Positions 14,826 through 23,271 of a stretch of DNA of 24,437 nucleotides are shown here, piece after piece. The position numbers and the translations under genes are program-made. Below the pieces are notes generated by a model. That model did no database searches. It had not been told where the DNA came from and saw nothing but the letters and a program-made list of their open reading frames with translations. The number at the start of each line of letters is the position of its first letter. Within the stretch, counting starts at the first letter, position 1. Origin of the DNA: a bacterium (GTDB lineage Bacteria; Bacillota; Bacilli; Lactobacillales; Streptococcaceae); assembly GCA_905221125.1 (NCBI GenBank), contig CAJNBY010000021.1:1-24437 (forward strand), read 5' to 3'.

Positions 14826-16178
14826 ATGGGTAAATATTTTGGGACTGATGGAGTCCGTGGAGAAGCTAACGTAGAACTAACGCCAGAATTGGCCTTTAAG
14901 CTAGGACGTTTTGGAGGTTATGTTCTTAGTCAACATGAAACGGAAGCGCCGAAAGTCTTTGTAGGACGTGATACACGTATTTCAGGAGAAATGCTAGAAT
15001 CTGCCTTGGTGGCAGGTCTCCTTTCAGTTGGTATTCACGTATATAAACTAGGCGTTCTGGCAACACCAGCAGTAGCTTACTTGGTTAAAACTGAAGGTGC
15101 AAGTGCCGGTGTCATGATTTCTGCTAGCCACAATCCAGCCCTTGATAACGGGATTAAGTTCTTTGGTGGGGATGGCTTCAAACTAGACGACGAAAAAGAA
15201 GCAGAAATTGAAGCCTTGCTAGATGCTGCGGAAGATACTCTTCCTCGTCCAAGTGCAGAAGGCTTGGGAACCTTGGTAGATTATCCAGAAGGTTTGCGTA
15301 AGTATGAAGGCTACCTTGTTTCAACTGGAACTCCTCTTGAAGGAATGAAAGTTGCCTTGGACACAGCAAATGGTGCAGCGTCTACAAGTGCCCGTCAAAT
15401 CTTTGCAGATCTTGGTACTCAATTGACGGTTATCGGGGAAACACCAGACGGTCTTAACATCAACCTTAATGTTGGTTCTACGCACCCAGAAGCCCTTCAA
15501 GAAGTAGTCAAAGAAAGCGGGTCAGCGATTGGTTTGGCCTTTGACGGAGATAGTGACCGTTTGATTGCTGTTGATGAAAATGGTGACATCGTTGATGGTG
15601 ACAAGATTATGTACATTATCGGGAAATACCTTTCTGAAAAAGGACAATTGGCCCAAAATACAATCGTGACAACTGTTATGTCTAACCTTGGCTTCCACAA
15701 GGCCTTGGACCGTGAAGGCATTAACAAGGTAGTCACTGCAGTTGGCGACCGCTATGTTGTTGAAGAAATGAGAAAATCAGGCTACAATCTCGGCGGAGAA
15801 CAGTCTGGTCACGTGATTTTGATGGATTACAATACCACAGGTGACGGTCAATTATCTGCAGTCCAATTGACGAAAATCATGAAGGAAACTGGTAAGAGCT
15901 TGTCAGAGTTGGCCGCAGAAGTAACCATCTATCCACAAAAATTAGTCAATATCCGAGTGGAAAATGCCATGAAGGAAAAGGCCATGGAAGTGCCAGCTAT
16001 CAAGGCAATTATCGAGAAGATGGAAGCTGAAATGGCAGGGAATGGTCGTATCCTTGTACGCCCAAGTGGAACAGAGCCCCTCTTGCGTGTCATGGCAGAA
16101 GCGCCTACAACAGAAGAAGTGGACTACTATGTTGATACCATCGCAGACGTAGTTCGAGCTGAAATCGGGATTGACTAA
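14826..16178 (+). CDS. glmM: phosphoglucosamine mutase
   Basis: Converts glucosamine-6-phosphate to glucosamine-1-phosphate on the way to UDP-GlcNAc and peptidoglycan. The 450-aa length is typical. The active-site phosphoserine is Ser101 in MISASHNP. The Mg-binding loop DGDSDR is at about 240-245. The sugar-binding GGEQSGHVI and the C-terminal phosphate-binding [12 protein letters not shown] are present. ATG 14826 follows AAAAGGATTTTATAAAA. In related bacteria GlmM binds CdaA and lowers c-di-AMP synthesis, so operon linkage suggests coupling of wall precursor flow to the second messenger. An antisense frame inside it is a shadow. Confidence 0.97.
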   Translation: MGKYFGTDGVRGEANVELTPELAFKLGRFGGYVLSQHETEAPKVFVGRDTRISGEMLESALVAGLLSVGIHVYKLGVLATPAVAYLVKTEGASAGVMISASHNPALDNGIKFFGGDGFKLDDEKEAEIEALLDAAEDTLPRPSAEGLGTLVDYPEGLRKYEGYLVSTGTPLEGMKVALDTANGAASTSARQIFADLGTQLTVIGETPDGLNINLNVGSTHPEALQEVVKESGSAIGLAFDGDSDRLIAVDENGDIVDGDKIMYIIGKYLSEKGQLAQNTIVTTVMSNLGFHKALDREGINKVVTAVGDRYVVEEMRKSGYNLGGEQSGHVILMDYNTTGDGQLSAVQLTKIMKETGKSLSELAAEVTIYPQKLVNIRVENAMKEKAMEVPAIKAIIEKMEAEMAGNGRILVRPSGTEPLLRVMAEAPTTEEVDYYVDTIADVVRAEIGID

Positions 16179-16210
16179 ATCCTAGAAAACTAGATGAAAA
16201 TAAAAAATTA

Positions 16211-16235
16211 TGGTACAATAGCTTATAATATTGTA
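16211..16235 (+). promoter_or_regulatory. promoter with inverted repeat before the DUF1149 gene
   Basis: An extended -10 TGGTACAAT (16211-16219) and a second TATAAT (16224-16229) lie within the inverted repeat TACAATA (16214-16220) / TATTGTA (16229-16235). The start codon follows at 16252 with GAGGGAGAAAGAC. The repeat may be an operator or only a by-product of the two -10 elements. Confidence 0.5.
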
Positions 16236-16251
16236 GCCGAGGGAGAAAGAC

Positions 16252-16626
16252 ATGAATCTTAAACGTGAACAAGAATTTGTTAGTCAGTATCATTTTGATG
16301 CGCGTAATTTTGAATGGGAAAATGAAAATGGAGCTCCTGAAACCAAGGTGGATGTGAACTTCCAATTGCTCCAACATGACCAAGAAAATCAAGTGACTTC
16401 CTTGATTGTCATCTTGACCTTTATGATTGTATTTGATAAGTTTGTTATTAGTGGAACAATCTCACAGGTAAACCATATCGATGGCCGTATTGTCAATGAA
16501 CCAAGTGAATTGAGCCAAGAAGAAGTGGAAACCTTGGCTCGTCCATGTTTGAACATGCTTAACCGTTTGACTTACGAAGTGACTGAAATTGCATTAGACT
16601 TACCAGGAATCAATTTGGAGTTCTAA
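16252..16626 (+). CDS. DUF1149 family protein (SecB-like fold possible)
   Basis: A 124-aa soluble protein without signal peptide or membrane segment, conserved in streptococci and related lactic acid bacteria as DUF1149. Visible features are a charged N-terminus ([23 protein letters not shown]), a central beta-rich stretch (about 30-80) and a C-terminus with [29 protein letters not shown]. This arrangement recalls SecB-like folds, but that is an impression, not a demonstrated relation. The degV gene starts 1 nt after its stop, so the two are almost certainly co-translated. Confidence 0.85.
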   Translation: MNLKREQEFVSQYHFDARNFEWENENGAPETKVDVNFQLLQHDQENQVTSLIVILTFMIVFDKFVISGTISQVNHIDGRIVNEPSELSQEEVETLARPCLNMLNRLTYEVTEIALDLPGINLEF

Positions 16627-16627
16627 T

Positions 16628-17476
16628 ATGAAACTAGCTGTTATCACAGATTCTTCTGCCTATCTCAGTGCAGAGACCTTGCAAAGAGAAGATTTATTTG
16701 TCTTGGATATTCCTGTCAATATTGATGGTCAGGAGTATGTCGAAGGTATCAATCTGACTGCTGAGGAATTTTACCAAAAAATGGCTCAGGCCTCTGAATT
16801 GCCTAAGACCAGTCAACCAAGCATTGCCAAGTTAGATGAAATCTTAACTTCGCTCAAAGAACAAGGCTATACCCATGCCTTGGGGCTTTTCCTATCTTCT
16901 GGAATTTCAGGTTTTTATCAAAATATTCAGTATATGGTGGATGAGTATGAGGGCTTGACCATTGCCTTTCCAGACACTTTGATTACAAGTGCTCCGCTGG
17001 GTATCATGGTTGAAAGTGTCTTTAACTGGCGAGACCAGGGCGATGATTTTGCCATTATTCAGGATAAGCTAGCTATTCAAATCAGCCGTACGTCAGCTTT
17101 TATCATGGTTGATGATTTGGACCACTTGGTGAAAGGTGGACGTCTTTCAAATGGGGCTGCGATTTTGGGCAATCTGCTAAGCATTAAGCCAATCCTTTAT
17201 TTTAACGATCAAGGTGTGATTGAAGTTTACGAAAAAGTTCGTACTGAGAAGAAAGCAACCAAGCGCTTAATTGAAATCATTAAGGAAACAACGGCTTCAG
17301 GCCAATATCGGGTCATTGTCATTCACGGGAATGCTCCTGAAAAAGCTGAAGAATTGCGCCAACACTTGCTTGAATCTGGAGTGGGTACGGATATTTCACT
17401 TGCTACATTTGGCAGTGTCATTGGGACACACCTCGGATCAGGAAGTATTGCTCTGGGTTATATTCCAGTGATTTAG
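16628..17476 (+). CDS. DegV family protein (fatty-acid-binding, FakB-like)
   Basis: DegV-fold proteins bind a fatty acid; FakB members present it to the kinase FakA for acyl-phosphate formation. The 282-aa protein has the normal length and the family markers: ITDSSAYLS at the N-terminus (about 5-13), KTSQPS (about 58-63), [10 protein letters not shown] (about 94-103) with the conserved Ser/Thr that contact the ligand carboxylate, and [24 protein letters not shown] (about 166-189). Which fatty acid is bound cannot be read. The stop is followed by a 389-nt intergenic region holding the triple repeat before dapB; no clear terminator follows, so its mRNA could run through the repeats. Confidence 0.92.
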   Translation: MKLAVITDSSAYLSAETLQREDLFVLDIPVNIDGQEYVEGINLTAEEFYQKMAQASELPKTSQPSIAKLDEILTSLKEQGYTHALGLFLSSGISGFYQNIQYMVDEYEGLTIAFPDTLITSAPLGIMVESVFNWRDQGDDFAIIQDKLAIQISRTSAFIMVDDLDHLVKGGRLSNGAAILGNLLSIKPILYFNDQGVIEVYEKVRTEKKATKRLIEIIKETTASGQYRVIVIHGNAPEKAEELRQHLLESGVGTDISLATFGSVIGTHLGSGSIALGYIPVI

Positions 17477-17507
17477 TTAGCACTTCTAGACTAGTTGAGG
17501 AAGGCTT

Positions 17508-17844
17508 GTATCTTAGAAATTGAACATGGACTAGCTACCTCGTGAAAAAAGATGCCTGTCTTGCCTTTTATGGAAAGTCAGCGCCATTCCCTATTTTTCA
17601 TGGGCAGCTAAGGTCCTTTGAATCTTGATAATTGAACACGCCTGGAACCCTGTGTGAAAAGGATACTTCTTCCAAGGAGTAGACACTTCTTGATCAGAAC
17701 TCTTATTTTCACTTTGTGTTCTTACAGGCTTTGTATCTTAGCAATTGAACACGGGCTACCTGCCTCTTGAAAAAAGATGCCTGTCTTGCCTTTCGTGGAA
17801 AGTCAGCGCCATTCCCTATTTTTCATAGGCAGCTAAGGTCCTTA
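17508..17844 (+). repeat. three tandem 112-nt structured repeats upstream of dapB (candidate cis-acting or small RNA array)
   Basis: Units begin at 17508, 17620 and 17733, each with a variant of GTATCTTAGnAATTGAACA, and a fourth GTATCTTAG begins at 17845 just before the dapB ribosome binding site. The spacings are 112, 113 and 112 nt. Units 1 and 3 are nearly identical over their 3' 75 nt; unit 2 is strongly diverged. Each can fold into a long stem with an inner hairpin. Outer pairs: unit 1 AGCT (17533) / AGCT (17606), unit 2 GCCTG (17640) / CAGGC (17725), unit 3 CTGCCT (17760) / AGGCAG (17827). Inner pairs are TGAAAAA/TTTTTCA in units 1 and 3, and GTGAAAA/TTTTCAC in unit 2. There are no T-runs, so they are not simple terminators. 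This covers essentially the whole gap between degV and dapB. Confidence 0.85.
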
Positions 17845-17865
17845 GTATCTTAGACAGGAGTAGAG

Positions 17866-18633
17866 ATGAGTATTCGAGTAATTATTGCCGGTTTTAAGGG
17901 AAAGATGGGTCAGGCTGCTTGTCAGATGGTCTTGGCTGATCCAGATTTGGACTTGGTAGCAGTTTTGGATCCTTTTGAGTCTGAGTCAGAATGGCAGGGA
18001 GTTCCTGTTTTCAAGGATAAGGCTGATTTAGCAGGCTTTGAAGCGGATGTCTGGGTAGATTTCACAACCCCAGCTGTTGCCTACGAAAATACACGCTTTG
18101 CCCTCGAAAATGGCTTTGCTCCAGTAGTTGGAACGACTGGCTTTACTAGTGAACAAATTGCAGAGTTAAAAGATTTTTCACGTGCCAAAGATTTGGGTGG
18201 CTTGATTGCCCCTAACTTTGCCCTGGGTGCTGTCTTGCTTATGCAATTTGCGACGCAGGCTGCTAAATATTTCCCAAATGTGGAGATTATCGAGCTCCAT
18301 CATGACAAGAAAAAGGATGCTCCGAGTGGAACAGCTATTAAAACAGCTGAGTTGATGGCAGAAGTTCGTGAATCAATCCAGCAAGGTGCGCCTGATGAGG
18401 AAGAATTGATTGCAGGTGCTCGTGGTGCTGACTTTGATGGCATGCGGATTCATTCTGTTCGTTTACCAGGCTTGGTAGCCCATCAGGAAGTCATCTTTGG
18501 CAATCAGGGAGAAGGATTGACCCTCCGTCATGACTCCTATGATCGCAGCTCCTTCATGACAGGGGTGAATTTGGGAATTAAAGAAGTTGTCAAGCGTCAT
18601 GAGCTTGTCTATGGATTAGAACACTTATTATGA
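17866..18633 (+). CDS. dapB: 4-hydroxy-tetrahydrodipicolinate reductase
   Basis: NAD(P)H-dependent step of the diaminopimelate/lysine pathway; lysine is the cross-linking residue of streptococcal peptidoglycan. The 255-aa protein has the N-terminal nucleotide-binding motif [10 protein letters not shown] (about 9-18), the segment VGTTGFT (about 89-95), the catalytic His region [15 protein letters not shown] (about 143-157, His with nearby Lys as proton donor) and a C-terminal dimer region. The ATG 17866 follows ACAGGAGTAGAG. It overlaps cca by 4 nt (ATGA at 18630), so dapB-cca-ABC-F form one unit. The triple repeat lies immediately upstream. Confidence 0.96.
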   Translation: MSIRVIIAGFKGKMGQAACQMVLADPDLDLVAVLDPFESESEWQGVPVFKDKADLAGFEADVWVDFTTPAVAYENTRFALENGFAPVVGTTGFTSEQIAELKDFSRAKDLGGLIAPNFALGAVLLMQFATQAAKYFPNVEIIELHHDKKKDAPSGTAIKTAELMAEVRESIQQGAPDEEELIAGARGADFDGMRIHSVRLPGLVAHQEVIFGNQGEGLTLRHDSYDRSSFMTGVNLGIKEVVKRHELVYGLEHLL

Positions 18634-19829
18634 GATTAACGCAAATGCCTTCTGAATTTCAGAAGGCTTTACCAGTATTAGAAAAAATTAAAGAAGCGGG
18701 CTTTGAAGCCTATTTTGTTGGTGGCTCTGTTCGAGATGCCCTCCTCAATCGTCCTATCCATGATGTGGATATTGCGACGTCTTCTTATCCAGAAGAGACC
18801 AAGCAGATTTTTCCGCGAACAGCCGATATCGGAATCGAGCACGGAACCGTCTTGGTTTTAGATGGGGATGAGGAGTATGAGGTAACCACCTTTCGGACGG
18901 AGGATGTCTATGTGGACTATCGCAGACCCAGTGCGGTTTCCTTTGTTCGCTCGCTGGAAGAAGACCTCAAGCGCCGTGATTTTACAGTCAACGCCTTTGC
19001 CTTGGATGAGACAGGAGAAATCATTGACTTATTTCATGGTTTAGAGGATTTGGAAAACCAAGTCTTGCGAGCAGTTGGAGTGGCTAGTGAGCGTTTCAAT
19101 GAAGATGCTTTGCGGATTATGCGTGGTTTCCGTTTTCAGTCTAGTCTTGGTTTTGAGCTTGAGCTAGAAACATTTAAAGCTATGAAGACCTTGACGCCGC
19201 TTTTGGAGAAAATTTCTGTAGAACGTACCTTCGTTGAGTTTGATAAACTCTTGCTTGCTCCCTTTTGGAGAAGGGGCTTGGCTTCCATGATTGAGAGTCA
19301 AGCTTATGATTATCTCCCTGATATGACATCTACACAGGACAAGCTCAATAGACTGTTTGATTTGGAGACTGATTTTACTTTTGAATCTTCTGAACAAGCC
19401 TGGGCAGCTCTACTGAGGGCTTTGGAGATTGAAAATGCGCAGCCATTTTTGAAAGCTTGGAAGACTTCACGCCAGTTTGCTAAGCAGGTTCAGGATTTAC
19501 TGACTATTTTGGTTCTGCGTGAAAAGGGAGAATTGAGCAAGCGCGATTGTTACCGCTTTGACTTGGATTTGCTTTTACAGGCTGAAAATCTTCGTCAGGC
19601 TCAAGGAAAAGAAGTTAATCCACAAGCCATCACAGAAACCTACCAGAGTCTGACCATTCATGACAAGAAAGAAATTCAGATTAATGGTGGCATTTTGATT
19701 AAGGAATATGGCTATCAACCAGGGCCAGACTTGGGAGAGATTTTAACAGAGATTGAGTATGCCATTGTCGATGGAGAATTGGAAAATGATCGTCAAGCCA
19801 TCCATGCTTATCTGAGGGAGAAAAAATGA
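18630..19829 (+). CDS. cca: CCA-adding tRNA nucleotidyltransferase
   Basis: Adds or repairs the 3' CCA of tRNA. The 399-aa class II enzyme carries the head-domain nucleotidyltransferase signature [21 protein letters not shown] (about 31-51), with the metal-binding DxD, followed by [10 protein letters not shown] (about 110-119) and the neck motif [17 protein letters not shown] (about 154-170). The tail is helical. The start overlaps dapB, and the stop overlaps the ABC-F gene (ATGA at 19826). This coupling of dapB, cca and an ABC-F gene is the usual streptococcal order. Confidence 0.95.
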   Translation: MRLTQMPSEFQKALPVLEKIKEAGFEAYFVGGSVRDALLNRPIHDVDIATSSYPEETKQIFPRTADIGIEHGTVLVLDGDEEYEVTTFRTEDVYVDYRRPSAVSFVRSLEEDLKRRDFTVNAFALDETGEIIDLFHGLEDLENQVLRAVGVASERFNEDALRIMRGFRFQSSLGFELELETFKAMKTLTPLLEKISVERTFVEFDKLLLAPFWRRGLASMIESQAYDYLPDMTSTQDKLNRLFDLETDFTFESSEQAWAALLRALEIENAQPFLKAWKTSRQFAKQVQDLLTILVLREKGELSKRDCYRFDLDLLLQAENLRQAQGKEVNPQAITETYQSLTIHDKKEIQINGGILIKEYGYQPGPDLGEILTEIEYAIVDGELENDRQAIHAYLREKK

Positions 19830-21697
19830 GTGATTTTATCGTTGAAAAACTAAGTAAATCTGTCGGTGACAAGACCGTTTTTAAGGATATTTCCTTTATC
19901 ATCCACGACCTAGACAGAATTGGTCTGATCGGTGTCAATGGAACAGGGAAGACCACCCTTTTAGATGTCCTTTCGGGTGTTTCTGGATTTGATGGGGATG
20001 TCAGTCCCTTTTCAGCTAAGAATGATTACCAGATTGGTTACTTGACTCAAGATCCTGATTTTGATGATAGCAAGACAGTTTTGGATACGGTCCTATCCAG
20101 CGACCTTAAGGAAATCCAGCTCATTCGTGAGTATGAGTTGATCATGCTCAACTATAGTGAGGATAAGCAGGCGCGTTTGGAACGTGTCATGGCAGAAATG
20201 GACTCTCTCCAAGCTTGGGAAATTGAGAGTCAGGTCAAGACGGTTCTTAGCAAGCTGGGTATTCAGGACTTATCAACTCCTGTTGGGGAATTGTCAGGTG
20301 GTCTAAGAAGACGGGTCCAGTTGGCGCAAGTCTTACTTGGCAACCATGACCTCTTGCTGCTGGATGAGCCGACCAACCATCTAGACATTGCAACCATCGA
20401 GTGGCTGACCCTCTTTTTGAAAAATTCTAAGAAAACCGTCCTTTTTATCACCCATGATCGTTATTTCCTAGACGCTTTATCAACACGTATTTTCGAGTTG
20501 GACCGAGCAGGATTGACAGAATATCAGGGGAATTATCAGGACTATGTTCGCCTTAAGGCGGAACAGGATGAGCGTGATGCAGCTCTTCTCCACAAAAAAG
20601 AACAGCTTTATAAGCAAGAATTGGCCTGGATGCGCAGACAACCGCAGGCGCGTGCGACCAAGCAACAAGCTCGTATCAATCGTTTCCATGACTTGAAAAA
20701 AGAAGTTTCAGGTGGTGTTGCTGAAACAGACTTAACCATGAACTTTGAAACCAGTCGGATTGGGAAGAAGGTTATCGAGTTTCAGGATGTTTCCTTCGCC
20801 TATGAAAACAAGCCCATTTTGCAAGATTTTAATCTCTTGGTGCAGGCCAAAGACCGTATTGGAATCGTTGGAGACAACGGTGTTGGGAAATCAACCCTGC
20901 TTAATCTGATTGCAGGCAGTCTTGAGCCGACAGCAGGACAAGTTGTGATTGGGGAAACAGTTCGTATCGCCTATTTCTCTCAGCAAATCGAGGGATTGGA
21001 TGAGAGCAAGCGAGTGATCAATTACCTGCAGGAAGTGGCAGAAGAGGTTAAGACCAGTGGTGGTTCTACGACTTCCATCGCTGAGTTACTGGAGCAGTTT
21101 CTTTTCCCACGTTCAACGCATGGAACCTTGATTGAGAAATTGTCAGGTGGCGAGAAAAAACGTCTTTATCTCCTCAAATTGCTCTTGGAAAAACCAAATG
21201 TCCTTCTCTTGGACGAACCGACAAATGACCTAGATATTGCAACCTTGACAGTCTTGGAGAATTTCTTGCAAGGCTTTGCAGGGCCTGTCTTGACAGTTAG
21301 TCACGACCGCTATTTCTTGGACAAGGTAGCGACCAAGATTCTCGCTTTTGAGGATGGCAAGATTCGTCCTTTCTTTGGTCATTACACCGACTACCTTGAT
21401 GAAAAGGCCTTTGAAACAGATATGGCCAATCAAGTGCAAAAGGCTGAAAAGGAAAAAGTAGTCAAGGTTAGAGAAGACAAGAAACGCATGACCTATCAAG
21501 AAAAGCAGGAGTGGGCAAGTATCGAAGACGATATCGAAGCCTTGGAAAATCGTATCGCTGCTATTGAAGAGGAAATGCAGGCTAACGGCTCTGACTTTGG
21601 CAAGCTAGCGACTCTTCAAAAAGAACTGGATGAGAAAAACGAAGCACTCCTTGAAAAATACGAACGCTATGAGTATCTAAGTGAATTTGATAGCTAG
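19826..21697 (+). CDS. ABC-F family ATPase (Uup-like, ribosome-associated)
   Basis: A 623-aa protein with two ABC ATPase domains and no membrane segment, so it is not a transporter. ABC-F proteins act on ribosomes. First domain: Walker [10 protein letters not shown] (about 36-44), signature [10 protein letters not shown], Walker [13 protein letters not shown]. The linker (about 240-310) is basic and coiled, with [20 protein letters not shown]. Second domain: GDNGVGKST (about 349-357), [10 protein letters not shown] and [12 protein letters not shown]. The C-terminal coiled coil (about 535-623), rich in Glu and Lys, resembles Uup. It is last in dapB-cca-ABC-F and ends at a hairpin shared with the convergent mntE. 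Antibiotic-resistance function is not indicated. Confidence 0.93.
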   Translation: MSDFIVEKLSKSVGDKTVFKDISFIIHDLDRIGLIGVNGTGKTTLLDVLSGVSGFDGDVSPFSAKNDYQIGYLTQDPDFDDSKTVLDTVLSSDLKEIQLIREYELIMLNYSEDKQARLERVMAEMDSLQAWEIESQVKTVLSKLGIQDLSTPVGELSGGLRRRVQLAQVLLGNHDLLLLDEPTNHLDIATIEWLTLFLKNSKKTVLFITHDRYFLDALSTRIFELDRAGLTEYQGNYQDYVRLKAEQDERDAALLHKKEQLYKQELAWMRRQPQARATKQQARINRFHDLKKEVSGGVAETDLTMNFETSRIGKKVIEFQDVSFAYENKPILQDFNLLVQAKDRIGIVGDNGVGKSTLLNLIAGSLEPTAGQVVIGETVRIAYFSQQIEGLDESKRVINYLQEVAEEVKTSGGSTTSIAELLEQFLFPRSTHGTLIEKLSGGEKKRLYLLKLLLEKPNVLLLDEPTNDLDIATLTVLENFLQGFAGPVLTVSHDRYFLDKVATKILAFEDGKIRPFFGHYTDYLDEKAFETDMANQVQKAEKEKVVKVREDKKRMTYQEKQEWASIEDDIEALENRIAAIEEEMQANGSDFGKLATLQKELDEKNEALLEKYERYEYLSEFDS

Positions 21698-21746
21698 AAG
21701 AATAGAAAAATCCCGTCTCATGACAGGATTTCTCTATTCTTTTTTG
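21698..21746. terminator. bidirectional terminator between the ABC-F gene and mntE
   Basis: The left arm AGAATAGAAAAATCC (about 21699-21713) pairs with GGATTTCTCTATTCT (about 21726-21740), with an internal loop. The plus strand ends in TTTTTT. The minus-strand mntE stop (21736-21734) lies inside the right arm. Confidence 0.75.
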
Positions 21747-22918
21747 GTTTCTTGATGAAAGATATTTTGCCAAGTTTCGTGGCGACGCCAGATACTGGTA
21801 TGGACAATTCCATCCAATTCATAGCAGATGAGTTTGGTTTTCTGACTGATGGAAGTGATCTGAATATCCTTGATAGCAGAATTCAAGTCTTTTTCGGCTT
21901 TATAGGCCTCTTTATCCATCTGCTCTCCATTCTGACGAATATAGACAAAATCGTCAGCCAAGAGTTCTTCCAGTTGATTTCCTTGGTCAATCAATTGTTC
22001 GCGCATCAGCAATTTTTTATAGACATTGTCTAAGATTTCATCCTCAGGGATAGGTGCTGGTTCGATATGGACATCGGTATCAAAGACCCCAAAACGTTCT
22101 TCCAGCATAGACTCGACCTGATCCGCAATCTCGTGACTCTCATAAACAGACAAGTCAGGATTCATCTCCAGCGTGATATCTAGGTAAATGTTGCTACCGT
22201 AGGTGCGCCCTCTTTGGGACTTAACCTTGCTGATCTTGGGAATTTTCATGATAGCCTTTTGATAATCCTCAAGCAGGCGGTCGTCGAAACCATCTGAAAG
22301 GCTAAAGGAAGACTCGATGAAGATATCATAGGCAGTTTTCAAGATAAAGAAAGTGATGATGATAGCAACCAATTTATCCACAATCGGATAATTGAAACTG
22401 CTAGCCAGGATTGCAATGGTCGTACCAAGTGAGGTAACAGCATCGGAAAGATTGTCCTTAGCAGCTGCCTTCAGTGCCTTGGAGTTGGATTTCTTACTGA
22501 GGCGAGTATTATAGAGATAAACTACAAACATTATCGCTGCAGAAATGATTCCCAGAGTTGCGCCCAGAGGATCAATGACAGTTTCTTCCCGGCTGAGAAT
22601 CTTTTGAATGGTATCCCTCAGCACATCAAAGCCAACATAAAACATAATGATGGAAGTGATTAAGCTAGCCAAATCTTCAATCTTCCAGTGACCAAAACGG
22701 TGGTCACGGTCTGCAGGTTGGCGCGCCATCCGAATTCCAATCAAGAGGGCCACATTTCCAATGATGTCCGAGACGTTGTTAAAACCATCAGCCACCAAAC
22801 TGGATGAATGAAGAAGATGTCCAGTAGCCAATTTCGCTGCAGACAAGAGCAGGTAGGTAGAAATGCTGATAATGGCCCCACGCTCAGCCAACTTGAGATT
22901 TGAAATAGATTGCTTCAT
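21734..22918 (-). CDS. mntE: MntE, manganese-exporting cation diffusion facilitator
   Basis: Pumps Mn(II) out of the cell; loss in pneumococcus gives manganese sensitivity. The 394-aa protein has an N-terminal membrane domain of six helices (about 12-200) with the metal-site motif LVADGFNNVSDIIGN (about 41-55) and the paired LSDAVTSLGTT region in helix 5. The cytoplasmic domain (about 210-290) includes GSNIYLDITLEMNPDLSV and VHIEPAP. A longer than usual C-terminal extension (about 300-394) follows. The assignment as manganese rather than zinc exporter comes from its recalled position next to the ABC-F gene in pneumococcus. The ATG (22918-22916) follows GGAAGTTG. It has its own promoter. Confidence 0.9.
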   Translation of the reverse strand: MKQSISNLKLAERGAIISISTYLLLSAAKLATGHLLHSSSLVADGFNNVSDIIGNVALLIGIRMARQPADRDHRFGHWKIEDLASLITSIIMFYVGFDVLRDTIQKILSREETVIDPLGATLGIISAAIMFVVYLYNTRLSKKSNSKALKAAAKDNLSDAVTSLGTTIAILASSFNYPIVDKLVAIIITFFILKTAYDIFIESSFSLSDGFDDRLLEDYQKAIMKIPKISKVKSQRGRTYGSNIYLDITLEMNPDLSVYESHEIADQVESMLEERFGVFDTDVHIEPAPIPEDEILDNVYKKLLMREQLIDQGNQLEELLADDFVYIRQNGEQMDKEAYKAEKDLNSAIKDIQITSISQKTKLICYELDGIVHTSIWRRHETWQNIFHQETKKE

Positions 22919-22951
22919 TCAACTTCCTTTCTAGTCACATAGCATTCTACC

Positions 22952-22980
22952 ATTATACTGGTTTTCAAGGGAAAATTCAA
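22952..22980 (-). promoter_or_regulatory. mntE promoter
   Basis: On the minus strand: -35 TTGAAT (22980-22975), 17-nt spacer, -10 TATAAT (22957-22952), 33 nt before the start codon. Confidence 0.7.
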
Positions 22981-23098
22981 ATCACTTGAGCTACTTTAAT
23001 TAAAAGTTATTAACTAGATCAAATAGAATATTTATACCGATCGAATACATAAAAATAAATCATTTAAGTTTGATAATAAGCTAAAATAAGCTTAAAAC
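22981..23098. other. AT-rich intergenic stretch without recognisable feature
   Basis: Between the mntE promoter and the T-tract I see only AT-rich sequence with scattered TAAGCT and TTAAG repeats. No ORF or terminator hairpin is evident. Confidence 0.5.
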
Positions 23099-23112
23099 TT
23101 TTTTTTTTTTTT
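23099..23112. repeat. T14 homopolymer tract upstream of the surface-protein promoter
   Basis: Fourteen consecutive T, ending 23 nt before the -35 of the next promoter. Tracts of this length are prone to slippage. Confidence 0.95.
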
Positions 23113-23135
23113 GCGAAAATTTAAAGTAAAACTAG

Positions 23136-23164
23136 TTGCATATATATTAAAAATAAAGTAGAAT
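23136..23164 (+). promoter_or_regulatory. promoter of the YSIRK surface-protein gene
   Basis: -35 TTGCAT (23136-23141), 17-nt spacer, -10 TAGAAT (23159-23164). The leader is about 100 nt and includes a small hairpin at 23200-23220 (GCCGTTGC-TTTA-GCAGATGGC) and ribosome binding site AAGGAG (23256-23261). Confidence 0.7.
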
Positions 23165-23271
23165 AGTTAATGTAGAACTCACATTGAATACCATTATTTG
23201 CCGTTGCTTTAGCAGATGGCTAGTTTCGTGTGAGGAACAAAAATAAACTTCCAAAAGGAGACCCTTAATTA

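Noticed and set aside
17543..17844. Short frames in repeat units 1 and 3: a 28-codon frame starting GTG/TTG AAA AAA GAT and a 19-codon ATG frame, both keeping similar peptides
   Set aside because: No ribosome binding site precedes either, unit 2 has neither, and the differences between units fall in predicted stems and keep pairing rather than amino acids. Structure explains the conservation better than coding.
17477..17865. CRISPR array or lysine riboswitch as explanation for the repeats before dapB
   Set aside because: Only three long 112-nt units without short repeat/spacer alternation and no cas genes; length and sequence do not match the lysine riboswitch core I know.
23063..23096. Possible CiaR box (TTTAAG followed by TAATAA or CTTAAA)
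   Set aside because: The second half site and the 5-nt spacing do not fit the TTTAAG-N5-TTTAAG pattern.
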